NCBI GenBank assembly: GCA_945835425.1
Contig: CAMAJC010000053.1
Location: forward strand, 1-9,009
Source: an uncultured Clostridia bacterium
Lineage (GTDB): Bacteria; Bacillota; Clostridia; Oscillospirales; Ruminococcaceae
Direction: 5' to 3'
DNA length: 9,009 bases
Under the pieces are notes generated by a model. The model saw only the letters and a program-made list of their open reading frames with translations, was not told the DNA's origin and did not search any database. Within the stretch, counting starts at the first letter, position 1, and every line of letters starts with the position of its first letter. Shown one piece after another: positions 1-6,492 of the stretch. A program made the position numbers and the translations under genes.

Positions 1-731
1 TTATCGAGCACAAGAAAGTCCACAGCAAGAGTCTGCAAAATCCGAAGCTCCCGCTTCTGTCTTTCCTCCAGCGCCGCGATATATCCGTCAAAGCCCTTTA
101 AGCCATGGGCTTTTCCGTATTCACCGCCGCAATGGTATTCGATTACGCCGTCCAGCCACTCCCTGCCGCGCTCCGGTGCAGCTCTCCGCACAGATTCCGC
201 GATATGGTCATTTTTCAGATAAATTATGGCCGGGTGCAGCGGCTTTAAAATCTCACAGATGGAATGAATATACGCCTGTGAGACCGCCTCGTCAAAATTA
301 AACCGCATCATCGTTTCACAAATGGGGTTTTGGAGCAAAACGCAGTTGAACACATAAACGGTATTCGCATCCGCGTTTTGGACAAACGCTGCCCATTTAT
401 CCAGCATCAGCGGCTTCTCGGTCTCCCAGGGCAGAATATCATAAATTTTGTACGGCAGCAGCCGCTCCATCAACTCGCCCTGGACGCAGGATAACGGAAT
501 GACATACCCTTCCTGTTTCCGCTCTGCTTTTGCAAGGAGCGTTTTCTGTTCATCGGGCGAAAATGCCCGCAGCTGCCTTTCTTCCAGATACGCGTGAAAC
601 TCATAATCAGCCGGATGATTGCCGGTACCCTCATCCACAAACTGCGCATGAAGCGTTTCCGCGACAAAACGCGCAGTCGTGCTCTTTCCCGAACAGGGAA
701 GCCCTTCGACGATATAAAGTCTGTGTTTCAT
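1..731 (-). CDS. P-loop ATP-binding protein, kinase-like, C-terminus beyond window
   Basis: An open frame starts at the ATG at 731-729 and stays open for 243 codons to the left edge, so the C-terminus is missing. Residues 10-18 read GLPCSGKST, a Walker A motif preceded by a hydrophobic beta strand (LYIVE), typical of small P-loop kinases and kinase-like NTPases. A conserved-looking DEGTGNHPADYEFHAYLE segment follows at about 33-50. The rest is soluble with no membrane segment. A purine-rich site (GGAAAGGAAAAG) lies just upstream of the ATG. The gene starts 39 bp after the mreB stop on the same strand with no terminator between them, so co-transcription with mreB is plausible. The substrate cannot be told from sequence. 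It resembles hypothetical 'ATP-binding' proteins of Bacillota rather than a named nucleotide kinase. The P-loop is clear; the function is not. Confidence 0.8.
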   Translation of the reverse strand, partial: MKHRLYIVEGLPCSGKSTTARFVAETLHAQFVDEGTGNHPADYEFHAYLEERQLRAFSPDEQKTLLAKAERKQEGYVIPLSCVQGELMERLLPYKIYDILPWETEKPLMLDKWAAFVQNADANTVYVFNCVLLQNPICETMMRFNFDEAVSQAYIHSICEILKPLHPAIIYLKNDHIAESVRRAAPERGREWLDGVIEYHCGGEYGKAHGLKGFDGYIAALEERQKRELRILQTLAVDFLVLD

Positions 732-770
732 TTATCTTTTCCTTTCCGGAAGCAGCTCAACAAAGGTTTC

Positions 771-1808
771 TCAGTTATACCTCGGCACATCCTCTTCGCT
801 CAGCGCGTCGGCCATGGCGTCCAGATTGTCCAGCACCAGTCCGGCGCCGACCGCTACGCAGTCCAGCGGGTTTTCCGCAATCCGCACCGGCATACTGGTC
901 GCCTCATGAATCAGCCGGTCGATTCCTCTGAGCAGGGCGCCGCCGCCGGTCAGGACGATTCCCTTGTCGATGATGTCCGCCGACAGATCCGGCGGCGTCC
1001 GTTCCAGCGTATAGTGGACCGCCTCGACGACCTCGGACAGCGGGTCCTGCAGCGCCTGCCGGACCTGCTGGGAGGTGATATGGATAGCCTGCGGCAGGCC
1101 GGTCAGGAGGTTGCGGCCCTTAACTTCCATGGTAAGCTCGCTCTCGCCTTCGCCGTTAAGCGGCACAGCGCTGCCGACCTGGATTTTGATCTGCTCGGCG
1201 GTCGGTTCGCCGATCAGGAGGTTGAAGCTGCGGCGGACATAGGAGATGATTGCCGCATCAAACCGGTCGCCGCCTACCCGGACGCTCCGGGACGCGACGA
1301 TACCGCCCAGGGAAATGACCGCCACTTCGCTGGTGCCGCCGCCGATATCGACAATCATCGACGCGGTCGGTTCCGAAACGGGCAGTCCTGCGCCCAGCGC
1401 CGCCGCCATCGGCTCCTCAATAACCAGCACCTTTCTGGCGCCAGCCTGCTCGGTGACATCCCGGACAGCTCTCCGCTCGACGCCGGTAACGCCGGACGGC
1501 ACGCAGATGACCACCCGCGGCCGCACAAGGAAGCTGTTCCCGGTTGCCCGGCGAATCAGGTCCTCCAGCATACTGATGGTGATATCAAAATCGGCGATAA
1601 CCCCGTCCCGCAGCGGCCGCACCGTCGCCACCGATTCAGGCGTTCGCCCGATCACATCCTTGGCTTCCTGCCCGACGCAGCGCACCTTGTCGGTATGTAC
1701 GTCCACCGCCACGACGCTCGGCTCCCGGATGATGATTCCGTGGCCTTTCATATATACAAGGGTATTGGCCGTTCCGAGGTCAATCCCAATATCTCTGGTA
1801 AAAAGCAT
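771..1808 (-). CDS. mreB: Rod shape-determining protein MreB
   Basis: This 345-residue protein is a full-length bacterial actin homologue of the usual MreB/Mbl size. Visible actin-fold ATPase motifs are phosphate-1 (GIDLGTANT, residues 8-16), connect-1 (EEPMAAALGAG, 131-141), phosphate-2 (VDIGGGTSEVAVIS, 153-166) and the adenosine motif (GIVLTGGGALLRG, 283-295). MreB forms membrane-bound filaments that organise lateral peptidoglycan synthesis with MreC, MreD, RodA and PBP2. The stretch around 106-212 (ICVPSGVTGVE, SLGGIVASRSVRV) is closer to B. subtilis MreB than to Mbl, but an Mbl/MreBH assignment is not excluded. The start is fixed by AAAGGAGG seven bases upstream of the ATG. It follows maf on the same strand across a 135-bp repeat-filled gap. 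Unlike the B. subtilis maf-radC-mreBCD order, no radC precedes it here and no mreC or mreD follows it; a P-loop protein gene comes next. Confidence 0.95.
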   Translation of the reverse strand: MLFTRDIGIDLGTANTLVYMKGHGIIIREPSVVAVDVHTDKVRCVGQEAKDVIGRTPESVATVRPLRDGVIADFDITISMLEDLIRRATGNSFLVRPRVVICVPSGVTGVERRAVRDVTEQAGARKVLVIEEPMAAALGAGLPVSEPTASMIVDIGGGTSEVAVISLGGIVASRSVRVGGDRFDAAIISYVRRSFNLLIGEPTAEQIKIQVGSAVPLNGEGESELTMEVKGRNLLTGLPQAIHITSQQVRQALQDPLSEVVEAVHYTLERTPPDLSADIIDKGIVLTGGGALLRGIDRLIHEATSMPVRIAENPLDCVAVGAGLVLDNLDAMADALSEEDVPRYN

Positions 1809-1832
1809 CCCGCATCCTCCTTTGGATAATCA

Positions 1833-1962
1833 AATGAATAATGAAGAATGAATAATGTATAATGAATAATTGCGGTATTTTGCTTCGCAAAATGGATTTT
1901 AAATCATGGTTTTCGGAGAAAACCTACCATAATTCTTCATTTTTCATTCTTCATTATTCATT
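1833..1962. repeat. Interspersed palindromic repeat, copy R1 (mreB-maf gap)
   Basis: A roughly 130-bp AT-rich element fills the gap between maf and mreB. Its ends are a perfect 20-bp inverted repeat, aatgaataatgaagaatgaa at 1833-1852 and its complement at 1943-1962. Inside are two short hairpins: ATTTTGC/TTC/GCAAAAT at 1877-1893 and GGTTTTC/GGA/GAAAACC at 1908-1924. The arms are also internally repetitive (AATAATG/AATGAAG units). Base composition contrasts sharply with the GC-rich flanking genes. A second copy with the same internal order lies at 2584-2681. The right arm overlaps the 3' end of maf. No transposase is encoded; it looks like a non-autonomous or REP-like repeat, family unknown to me. 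Confidence 0.8.
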
Positions 1963-2558
1963 AACATATCAAGTTCTCTGTACAGTTTGGCAACCGGCAG
2001 GCCGACAACATTGTTGTAATCGCCGTTTATCTTTTCGACCAGCAGTCCGCCGAGACCCTGGATACCGTATGCACCGGCCTTGTCGAAAGGCTCGCCGGAG
2101 TCAAGGTACCGCTCGATCTCCTCATCCGACAGCGGATAAAAGGTCACATCGGTCGACACCGAAAAGACCCGTTCCCGCTCGGTTCCGTCTTCCATCCGCG
2201 CCAGCAGCGCCACCGCCGTAATGACCTGATGGGTCGCGCCGGAAAGGCGGCGCAGCATCCGCGCTCCGTCTGCCCGGTCGGCAGGCTTACCCATAATCTC
2301 GCCGTCGGGCGAAACGACGACCGTGTCTCCGCCGATCACGCAGAAGGGAATATTACTGTCTGTATATTCTTTACAATAAGTATTATATACATCTGCCGCC
2401 TTGCAGCGGGAAAGGGTTTTGACCGTTTCCTCCGCCGAAAGCCCGGCAGTCATCAGCGTAGATTCATCAAACCGGGACGGGCTGACGGTAAATTCCGGCA
2501 GAATCATCCCGAGAAGCTCCTTCCGTCTCGGCGAACCGGAGCCAAGGATATAATTCAT
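1944..2558 (-). CDS. maf: Maf family nucleoside triphosphate pyrophosphatase
   Basis: The 204-residue product is a Maf/HAM1-superfamily house-cleaning pyrophosphatase. These enzymes hydrolyse non-canonical or excess nucleotides (dTTP/UTP or modified bases) to monophosphate plus pyrophosphate, and in B. subtilis Maf affects septation. Diagnostic segments are LGSGSPRRKELL at the N-terminus, SRFDE, VIGGDTVV with GKPADRADGARMLRRLSG after it, and near the C-terminus FDKAGAYGIQGLGGLLVEKI followed by GDYNNVVGLPVAKLYREL. A longer frame opens at 2639, but the ATG at 2558-2556 is preferred: GGAGG lies seven bases upstream, Maf homology starts exactly there, and the extra 27 codons read through a repeat element. 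The last residues MNNEE and the TGA stop are encoded by repeat R1, so the original C-terminus was probably replaced. The conserved body is intact, so activity is expected. Confidence 0.94.
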   Translation of the reverse strand: MNYILGSGSPRRKELLGMILPEFTVSPSRFDESTLMTAGLSAEETVKTLSRCKAADVYNTYCKEYTDSNIPFCVIGGDTVVVSPDGEIMGKPADRADGARMLRRLSGATHQVITAVALLARMEDGTERERVFSVSTDVTFYPLSDEEIERYLDSGEPFDKAGAYGIQGLGGLLVEKINGDYNNVVGLPVAKLYRELDMLMNNEE

Positions 2559-2565
2559 CTTCCAT

Positions 2566-2570
2566 CCTCC
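2566..2570 (-). promoter_or_regulatory. Ribosome binding site that decides the maf start
   Basis: GGAGG on the minus strand, seven bases from the ATG at 2558-2556. It selects this start over the in-frame upstream ATG at 2639, which lies in repeat sequence. Confidence 0.8.
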
Positions 2571-2583
2571 ATTAACAGCAGGT

Positions 2584-2681
2584 ATTGCGGCGGTTTCATC
2601 CGTCCGCCATTCAATCAAAGGTTTTCGCAGAAAACCCACCTGAATTATTCATTTTTCATTATTCACTATTCATTATTCATT
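2584..2681. repeat. Interspersed palindromic repeat, copy R2 (maf-DUF4321 gap)
   Basis: This copy has the same order of parts as R1: an ATTGCGG block (2584-2590), a variable hairpin (GCGG...CCGC around 2587-2608), AATCA, the hairpin GGTTTTC/GCA/GAAAACC (2620-2636), then an AT-rich arm (2643-2681) made of attattcat-type units matching R1's right arm. The left AT-rich arm seen in R1 is absent; the maf ribosome binding site lies close to that end. Both copies have the same orientation, so maf sits between direct repeats. The variable hairpin differs from R1 but keeps self-complementarity, which suggests the structure matters to the element. Confidence 0.7.
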
Positions 2682-2686
2682 GAAAT

Positions 2687-2950
2687 TTACAGCTTTCTTC
2701 CCCAGTGCAGGTAAGCTGCCATCGCGGCAATCAGGCAGATCAGCCGGGCGACATTCAGCTCGATATGCAGTCCCAGCTTCAGCTGGATAATCGACAGGTC
2801 GAGCGTCACCGCGTCTGGGTACCCGAACCCGATTGCATCTCCCCAGCAAAGCCAGCTGAGGAAGCTGACGTCCGCCGCAATTCTGGTCAGCACCGATCCC
2901 ATGATCAGCCCTGCCAGCAAAAACATCAGAAAGATAATCGTCTTTTTCAT
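2687..2950 (-). CDS. DUF4321 family small membrane protein
   Basis: This 87-residue protein has two predicted membrane helices, about residues 4-22 (KTIIFLMFLLAGLIMGSVL region) and about 65-82 (ARLICLIAAMAAYLHWG), with a polar linker containing FLSW, GDAIGFGYP and a LDLSIIQLKLGLHIELNVA segment. That pattern (GxVL near the first helix, LDLxxIxLxxGxxIxxN before the second) matches DUF4321, a family common in Clostridia and often found beside maf/mreB genes. The function is unknown. Its ATG overlaps the dut stop in an ATGA (2950-2947), and its ribosome binding site (GGGAGG) lies within the end of dut, so translation is probably coupled to dut. It belongs to the same leftward gene string as maf and mreB. 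Confidence 0.82.
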   Translation of the reverse strand: MKKTIIFLMFLLAGLIMGSVLTRIAADVSFLSWLCWGDAIGFGYPDAVTLDLSIIQLKLGLHIELNVARLICLIAAMAAYLHWGRKL

Positions 2951-3426
2951 CTGCCCATTTCCTCCCTGGGCGCTGCTCCTTCAGAAATCCCTGTCGAACC
3001 GAAACCGCCGGTTCCCCGTTCGCTTTCCGGGAGCGGCTCGCCCATCGGAATTTCGCGTACATCCGGCTGCAGAACCGGCGTCACGACCATCTGCGCAACC
3101 CGGTCGCCCGGCTGAACCGTAAAAGGCTTATCGCTGTGGTTATGGAGCGGCACCATCAGTTCCCCGCGGTAATCGCTGTCGATAACGCCGACGCAGTTGG
3201 CAAGATTGATGCCGTGCTTGGTGGCAAGGCCGCTGCGCGGGTATACCATCCCGGCGGTACCGGTGGGCAGCACGACTGCCACGCCGATATGCATCAGCTT
3301 TGTCTCCCCAGGAGCCAGCTCGACCGGCTCATCACAGCAGACCGACAGGTCAAAGCCGGCACTTTCTCTCGTAGCCCGCGACGGAATAATTGCCTCCGGG
3401 CGCAGTTTCTGAAAATAGACTTCCAT
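2947..3426 (-). CDS. dut: Deoxyuridine 5'-triphosphate nucleotidohydrolase (dUTPase)
   Basis: This enzyme hydrolyses dUTP to dUMP and pyrophosphate, keeping uracil out of DNA and feeding dTMP synthesis. The 159-residue protein carries all five motifs of the trimeric dUTPase family in order: ESAGFDLSV (21-29), YPRSGLATKHGI (62-73), GVIDSDYRGE (80-89, with the expected catalytic Asp at 83), PGDRVAQMV (106-114) and RGTGGFGSTG (137-146), the last closing over the bound nucleotide. About 13 residues follow motif 5 and overlap the translation signals of the next gene. The start is supported by AGAAAGGAA about eight bases upstream. It is the first gene after a 347-bp gap, so a new transcript may begin there; a hairpin-forming repeat (3449-3513) sits immediately upstream of its ribosome binding site. 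Confidence 0.96.
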   Translation of the reverse strand: MEVYFQKLRPEAIIPSRATRESAGFDLSVCCDEPVELAPGETKLMHIGVAVVLPTGTAGMVYPRSGLATKHGINLANCVGVIDSDYRGELMVPLHNHSDKPFTVQPGDRVAQMVVTPVLQPDVREIPMGEPLPESERGTGGFGSTGISEGAAPREEMGR

Positions 3427-3448
3427 ATTTTTATTCCTTTCTGTTTAT

Positions 3449-3513
3449 CCAGGGAAACTCTTGATTAAATCGGTTTTTCTCTTTTTTGGAGCCACTAAAT
3501 CAAAGATCCCTGG
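3449..3513. repeat. MITE-like inverted repeat, short copy A (upstream of dut)
   Basis: A 65-bp element has imperfect terminal inverted repeats. CCAGGGA (3449-3455) pairs with TCCCTGG (3507-3513), and TTGATT (3461-3466) pairs with AATCAA (3498-3503). The left half (agggaaactcttgattaaa, then a T-rich stretch ending ggagcc at 3493) aligns with the left half of copy B at 6493-6534, where the sequence reads agggaacctctgattaat ... ggagcc. It ends 23 bp upstream of the dut start, so it would form a hairpin in the dut leader RNA. It appears to be a decayed or internally deleted member of the same family as copy B. Confidence 0.6.
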
Positions 3514-3773
3514 CTGATCGAAGCAGCGGTCACACGAATACTAAAGGACATATGAAGATTTCTTACTTTATGAGAATGTAACCGTTTATTCGTTTTTCCT
3601 TCATAATCTATCGGTGGAAAACTTAAGGGTGTGCTTCCTTTTCCCCGCGAAAACGGTCGAATTTTCCACTCTGAGCCTTTGTTTTCCACCTTTTCAACTG
3701 ACTTTTCCACAAAATCATTCTATTCGGCAGGGAAAGGCCTGCATAATTCATTCCCCGGTTCCTGCATGAAGGC
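3514..3773. other. Intergenic region between the U32 gene and dut
   Basis: I see no convincing gene here. Two overlapping minus-strand frames (71 and 92 codons) lack ribosome binding sites and recognisable sequence. The region holds a cluster of TTTTCCAC motifs (3613-3711), an AT-rich stretch (about 3540-3610) and a weak GCAGG/CCTGC hairpin (about 3728-3744) too poor in T residues to call a terminator for the U32 gene. No confident promoter for dut was found, though one is expected here. Confidence 0.5.
3613..3711. promoter_or_regulatory. Cluster of DnaA-box-like TTTTCCAC motifs
   Basis: Three plus-strand nonamers, ttttccact (3662-3670), ttttccacc (3682-3690) and ttttccaca (3703-3711), start 20 and 21 bp apart, about two helical turns. 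A degenerate ttttcaact lies between the last two at 3691-3699, and an inverted ttttccacc is at 3613-3621 on the minus strand. The bacterial DnaA box is TTATCCACA; the 3703 site differs at one position, the others at two. Phased spacing argues for protein binding, but DnaA is only a guess. There is no dnaA or dnaN nearby to suggest this is the replication origin. Confidence 0.4.
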
Positions 3774-5894
3774 TCACAGCACGCCTCTGGTATAAAGGCC
3801 GCGGGTATATTCCGGAAGCGGCTGACCTTGCTGCCAATGGGCGAGGATTTTCTGCACCTCTGCGGGCGTTTCGACGGTGAAATCGAGAAGCGCAAAATCA
3901 AAGTCCCGCAGTTGCTCCTGCTTATCGGTCATCGACAGCGGCAGGCTGTTGAGGATAAAGCTCACAGCGTTGTCAGATGAGAGGTTGTTTTCCATTTTAT
4001 CACAGCGCACCGGGAATTTTACGCCCATCCGGTCGAGCAGGTACCCTTTCTTCCCGCAGTTTTTGCAGCCGATCTGTGCGCGGACGGGACAGTTGCGCAC
4101 CGCCATCAGCGCCATGCGGCCATAGGCATACACGCCGGTCTCAATCCCGGATTTTCTCGAAAGGGCGGCAAGCTGCGCCAGCTTCCCTTCCGGGGTCAGC
4201 ACCGCGCCGCTCAGGCCGAGCTTTCCTGCCTGTGCGAGGGAAACGGGGTTTGAGAGGTTCAGATACGGGCCGCCGTAAAGGGTGAAGCCCTGCTCTTTTC
4301 CCAGCATAATATGGGCGCCGCTCTCGCAGTAAAGAGCGCTGCAGCCAAGCGCTTTCAGCTGCCCCAGCAGTTCCCTGCACCCGTCCTCCGAGAAGGTAAA
4401 CCGCGGCAGAACCGGCAGCAGCTTGTCAGACGATTTTCCGTCCTCCAGCAGCTTTTTTACCTGCACCGCCGGTAAGATCATCCGGTCAAAGACTGTTTCC
4501 GCATCCTGCGGCAGCTGGGAAATATCCGCAAATTTTCCCCAGAGAGCCGGTTTTCCGCCGGTTTTGCGGTTCTGGAAATCCGGCAGCGGGGAATCTGTAA
4601 AATGTCGCTGCACGGCGTTTTCTCTCTCTTGATCCAGCTGCTCGACCGCATCCCGGCGCAGGGCGTTCAGTGCCGATGCCCGCATGATGAGGTTCTCCCC
4701 GATCTGTACATCGATGGGCTTTTCATCCGCATAGTACGGCGTGCCGCCCAGCTTTTCCAGCGACCGCAGGACATATTCCCGGTCGGCCGGACGGCTGCCC
4801 TCCGCCGCTTTCTCCGGCGGCGCACCCTTTACGGTGACGCTGTTTTCGCCGTCCGAGACGGTCAGGGACACCGGCTCCCCTTCTGCCATCGAGAAGGCCA
4901 TCTGCACCGGCACCAGCGGGTTTTCCTTATGATAGAGGTTGCGAAGGCGGGCGAAAACGTCTCCGGCAGCGGTCACGTCCTCTTTGGTGCGGAAACCGAA
5001 CATCGTTTTGTCCCGTTTGCCTGCAAAATAGCCGTCGGTGAAGCCGCTCCGGGAGAATACCGCCTGCAGGGTGTCCAGATCGGGTGTCTCTCCGCGCAGC
5101 GCCTGCTTACAGGCGGTGACGGACGCCGCAACATATTCCGGCCGCTTCATCCGTCCCTCGATTTTGACCGAGGTCACGCCCATCTGCTCAATCTCGCGAA
5201 GTTTCAGGGTCAAATCCATATCTTTGAGCGACAGGACATTTTCGCCGGTGCATCTGCGCATCCCCTCGCTTCCTGCCTGGAAAGGCAGGCGGCAGGGCTG
5301 GGCGCACTGGCCGCGGTTGCCGCTCTTGCCGCCGATGGCAGCGCTGAGGTAGCATTGCCCGGAAATGGACATACAGTGGGCGCCGTGGACGAAAATTTCC
5401 GTCTCCAGCGGGGTCGACTGGACAATCCGCTCGATCTCCTTCCGGCTCAGTTCTCTGGCCAATACGACCCGCGAAAATCCCAGCTCCTCCGCCAGCTTCG
5501 CGCCTGCCGGAGAGTGAATCGCCATCTGGGTGGAGGCGTGCAGCGGCATATCGGGCGCGTACTCCCGCACCAGCGCCGCAACGCCCCAGTCCTGGACGAT
5601 CATCGCGTCGACGCCTGCCCGGACTGCCGCATGGATGCACTCTTTGAGGGCGGCAAGCTCCTGTTCAAAGACGATGATATTCAGCGCCTGATGGATTTTG
5701 ACGCCGCAGCGGTGGGCATAACGGACCGCTTCGGTGAGAGTTTCCTCATCGAAATTCTGGCTGTTTTTGCGGGCGCTGAAATTTTTCTGCCCGAGGTAGA
5801 CGGCGTCGGCACCGCACCGGACGGCGGCGACCAGCGCGTCCATCGAACCGGCAGGAGCGAGCACCTCCAGCCGGGAAGATTTATCTCTGTTCAT
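3774..5894 (-). CDS. U32 family protein with DUF3656-type C-terminus (RlhA-like)
   Basis: This 706-residue protein belongs to 'peptidase family U32', whose studied bacterial members are mostly hydroxylases rather than proteases: RlhA hydroxylates 23S rRNA C2501, TrhP acts on tRNA uridine, and UbiU/UbiV act on ubiquinone precursors. The N-terminal barrel begins LEVLAPAGSMDALVAAVRCG (9-28). The hallmark Cys-rich block spans 171-202, with Cys174, Cys181, Cys197 and Cys201 in a spacing like the [4Fe-4S]-binding cysteines of UbiU. KIEGRMKRPEYVA follows at about 244-256. Collagenase-like central sequence and a second Cys cluster (Cys602, 610, 613, 631, within CPVRAQIGCKNCGKKG and a later LLDRMGVKFPVRC) give the long RlhA-like architecture. 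It follows zapA, a common clostridial order, but an intrinsic terminator separates them. The substrate is inferred: rRNA is most likely by architecture, tRNA or another target is possible. Confidence 0.9.
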   Translation of the reverse strand: MNRDKSSRLEVLAPAGSMDALVAAVRCGADAVYLGQKNFSARKNSQNFDEETLTEAVRYAHRCGVKIHQALNIIVFEQELAALKECIHAAVRAGVDAMIVQDWGVAALVREYAPDMPLHASTQMAIHSPAGAKLAEELGFSRVVLARELSRKEIERIVQSTPLETEIFVHGAHCMSISGQCYLSAAIGGKSGNRGQCAQPCRLPFQAGSEGMRRCTGENVLSLKDMDLTLKLREIEQMGVTSVKIEGRMKRPEYVAASVTACKQALRGETPDLDTLQAVFSRSGFTDGYFAGKRDKTMFGFRTKEDVTAAGDVFARLRNLYHKENPLVPVQMAFSMAEGEPVSLTVSDGENSVTVKGAPPEKAAEGSRPADREYVLRSLEKLGGTPYYADEKPIDVQIGENLIMRASALNALRRDAVEQLDQERENAVQRHFTDSPLPDFQNRKTGGKPALWGKFADISQLPQDAETVFDRMILPAVQVKKLLEDGKSSDKLLPVLPRFTFSEDGCRELLGQLKALGCSALYCESGAHIMLGKEQGFTLYGGPYLNLSNPVSLAQAGKLGLSGAVLTPEGKLAQLAALSRKSGIETGVYAYGRMALMAVRNCPVRAQIGCKNCGKKGYLLDRMGVKFPVRCDKMENNLSSDNAVSFILNSLPLSMTDKQEQLRDFDFALLDFTVETPAEVQKILAHWQQGQPLPEYTRGLYTRGVL

Positions 5895-5964
5895 CTGAAG
5901 CGACGGATCCTTTCCCTTTTCCGCTTTGTTCAGCGGGATTTATCTGCCGAAAACGGCCTCACAG

Positions 5965-6000
5965 AAAAACTGCTGCAACTCCCCAAAGGTATTGCAGCAG
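5965..6000 (-). terminator. Intrinsic terminator after zapA
   Basis: On the minus strand a perfect 9-bp stem CTGCTGCAA/TTGCAGCAG (6000-5992 with 5978-5970) encloses a 13-nt loop and is followed directly by TTTTT (5969-5965). It begins nine bases past the zapA stop and lies 70 bp before the U32 start, so it should end or attenuate the zapA transcript. The stem has moderate GC, so read-through into the U32 gene is possible. Confidence 0.75.
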
Positions 6001-6008
6001 ATTGGGTT

Positions 6009-6437
6009 TTATTTAGCCGCAGAGGAGCCGTCCGTTTTGCCGGAATTTTTGACTGCCGAAGCGGAAGCGTTCTGCTGAACCTGATCCCGCAGGGTCAGCA
6101 GCTCCAGGTCGCTTTTCAGCTTCTGGTTCTCCTGAGCCAGCCCTTCCAGCGCCCGGCGCAGCTTGTCCACCATCTTCTTGGCGGAAGCGGCTTCCTCCGC
6201 ATAGCTTTTCAGCTGCACCCGGAAATTGTCGGCGTCGCCCTCGTTGCGGGCAGCGTCGTCGGTCAGCTCCAGCGCCGTCATGATCGCCGCCGAAAGCACC
6301 GACGTACCGGGATTATTGTCCATAAAACGGTTGATCCGTCCGTTCAGCTCCTGCGCGAGACTGGTCACATATTCCTCGCTCTCCTCTGTGCAGAGGCAGT
6401 ATGTCCTGCCGCAGATATTGACCTTCACTTTCTGCAT
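6009..6437 (-). CDS. zapA: Cell division protein ZapA
   Basis: This 142-residue protein matches ZapA, a cytoplasmic FtsZ-associated protein that bundles FtsZ filaments at the division ring. The N-terminal globular part (about 1-60) has the family pattern KVKVNICGRTYCLCTEESEE, then YVTSLAQELNGRINRF, then SVLSAAIMTALELTDDA. A long charged helix follows, about residues 70-120, expected to form the coiled-coil dimer or tetramer stalk. The C-terminal 20 residues are low complexity (Ala, Ser, Lys). GGAGG eight bases upstream of the ATG supports the start. It is the first gene of the leftward block, with a promoter candidate at 6674-6702 and a 126-bp structured repeat inside the presumed leader. A terminator follows immediately, so it may be largely monocistronic. 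Confidence 0.9.
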   Translation of the reverse strand: MQKVKVNICGRTYCLCTEESEEYVTSLAQELNGRINRFMDNNPGTSVLSAAIMTALELTDDAARNEGDADNFRVQLKSYAEEAASAKKMVDKLRRALEGLAQENQKLKSDLELLTLRDQVQQNASASAVKNSGKTDGSSAAK

Positions 6438-6492
6438 GGCCCATTCCTCCAGTTCCTATGATACCATCCCTGCCGGTCTGCCGGGCAGAGTA

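Noticed and set aside
594..1829. A 411-codon plus-strand open frame
   Set aside because: It lies opposite mreB and has no recognisable sequence; a GC-driven shadow frame.
1862..2221. Short plus-strand frame starting in repeat R1 (MNNCGILLRKM...)
   Set aside because: It runs from the repeat into sequence antisense to maf, with no ribosome binding site.
2559..2639. A 27-residue N-terminal extension of Maf
   Set aside because: Homology and the GGAGG site both place the start at 2558. The extension translates repeat R2.
3613..3711. Replication origin (oriC)
   Set aside because: The motif cluster is suggestive, but dnaA, dnaN, rpmH and other origin neighbours are absent and the boxes are imperfect.
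3495..3901. Two small minus-strand frames (71 and 92 codons) in the dut-U32 gap
   Set aside because: No ribosome binding site, no family resemblance, overlap with each other, and low-complexity sequence arising from the GTGGAAAA motif cluster.
4602..6461. A 619-codon plus-strand open frame
   Set aside because: It is antisense to the U32 and zapA genes, which have clear homology and ribosome binding sites. The translation is rich in Arg, His, Gln and Leu with no recognisable domain, as expected from a GC-rich complement.
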